Assembly: GCA_905147135.1 (NCBI GenBank)
Contig: LR990048.1
Span: 4,200,563 to 4,264,562, forward strand
Direction of reading: 5' to 3'
Length of the DNA: 64,000 nt
Source of the DNA: Blastobasis lacticolella
Lineage: Eukaryota > Arthropoda > Insecta > Lepidoptera > Blastobasidae
Shown here: positions 63,538 through 64,000 of the stretch, piece after piece
How positions within the stretch are numbered: the stretch's first letter is position 1
Layout of the letters: the number at the start of each line of letters is the position of its first letter
Notes under the pieces: model-generated
Databases searched by the model: none
Told to the model about the DNA's origin: nothing
Seen by the model: only the letters and a program-made list of their open reading frames with translations
Made by a program: the position numbers and the translations under genes

Positions 63538-63843
63538 ACATTATCCTAGTGCCGCCATATACGGATGACTCTTTTCTGAGATATGTACATTAAATTAGTT
63601 GAATACTAACCTGCGCTCTTACGACGAGGGAAAACATTGTGATAAAACCTGCACATTCAGGCGACTGAATGTGTAACCATGATACAATCTGGTCTGGTTC
63701 CCCTGTTAACAGCGACACGGAGGTCAAATGGCAGTGGCTCCACTGTAATTACCTGATCTGCCGAACCTGGATCATGATCTAGGCGGACACCAGGCCCTCG
63801 CGCGCCAGATTACAACAATAATGTCAAGATGATTATTTTATAA
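63538..63843 (+). repeat. SINE-2, body and tail, nearly full length
   Basis: Includes the part just after the tRNA-like head ('GCCGCCATATACGGATGACT', 'TGAGATATGTACATTA'), 'CATTCAGGCGACTGAATGTG' + 'TAACCATGATACAATC', and the GC-rich end. Useful with the copy at 32688 for a consensus. Confidence 0.88.
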
Positions 63844-64000
63844 TATTAAAGGCATGAGGCATACAACAGCTTCTTGACAAATACAAATTACAAATGGTGT
63901 AAACAGCACATTTATATGCATTGTATCTCTGTATCACACTGTCTTATAAGTTCGTACAATTAATTTGCAATAAAAAGCAACCAAATGCCACTATATCGAA

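Noticed and set aside
1..64000. CRISPR arrays, phage or bacterial defence loci
   Set aside because: Spliced genes, SINEs and LINEs throughout show a eukaryotic chromosome; the only regular short repeat is the spacerless 11-bp satellite.

Overview
This is a stretch of animal nuclear genome, almost certainly from a moth or butterfly (Lepidoptera). It is AT-rich, genes are split by GT-AG introns, and a small number of insect-type genes sit in a sea of transposable elements. The mix of elements (two tRNA-derived SINE families, RTE-like and poly-A-tailed LINEs, many short TIR elements, and a dispersed repeat with a 'CTAGCTGACCCGGCG' start) is what I know from lepidopteran genomes. There is no bacterial, plasmid or phage architecture and no CRISPR array.

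Layout. 1-24 kb: two head-to-tail copies of a minus-strand sugar (trehalose-type) transporter gene. Copy B (10114-23713) is complete in eight coding exons. Copy A (61-4816) shows coding exons 1-5 and runs off the left edge. 25.3-26.4 kb: a compact two-exon minus-strand gene with an Sm-like fold, best read as Gemin6 of the SMN complex. 26.5-40 kb: no conserved cellular gene; a repeat district of TIR elements and a SINE-in-MITE, LINE-in-SINE nest with an exact 16-bp target duplication. 40.4-44.4 kb: an intronless oxidoreductase of a family I know mainly from bacteria and fungi, convergent with a six-exon NudC-domain gene (NUDCD3-like); their 3' ends almost touch. 44.6-49.1 kb: a second nest, ending in a degraded RTE-type LINE. 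49.5-64 kb: promoter-like sequence and first coding exon (49875-50000, plus strand) of a small membrane protein, possibly claudin/PMP22-like, followed by 14 kb that looks like its first intron.

How the genes work together: they do not form an operon or a dedicated system. Sugar uptake (Tret-like pair), snRNP assembly (Gemin6), dynein/chaperone work (NUDCD3) and a redox enzyme are independent functions that happen to be neighbours. The most notable points are the intronless bacterial-type oxidoreductase with what looks like an added signal peptide, the uneven divergence between exons of the duplicated transporters, the datable transposon nests, and several undescribed-looking inverted-repeat elements with intact target-site duplications.
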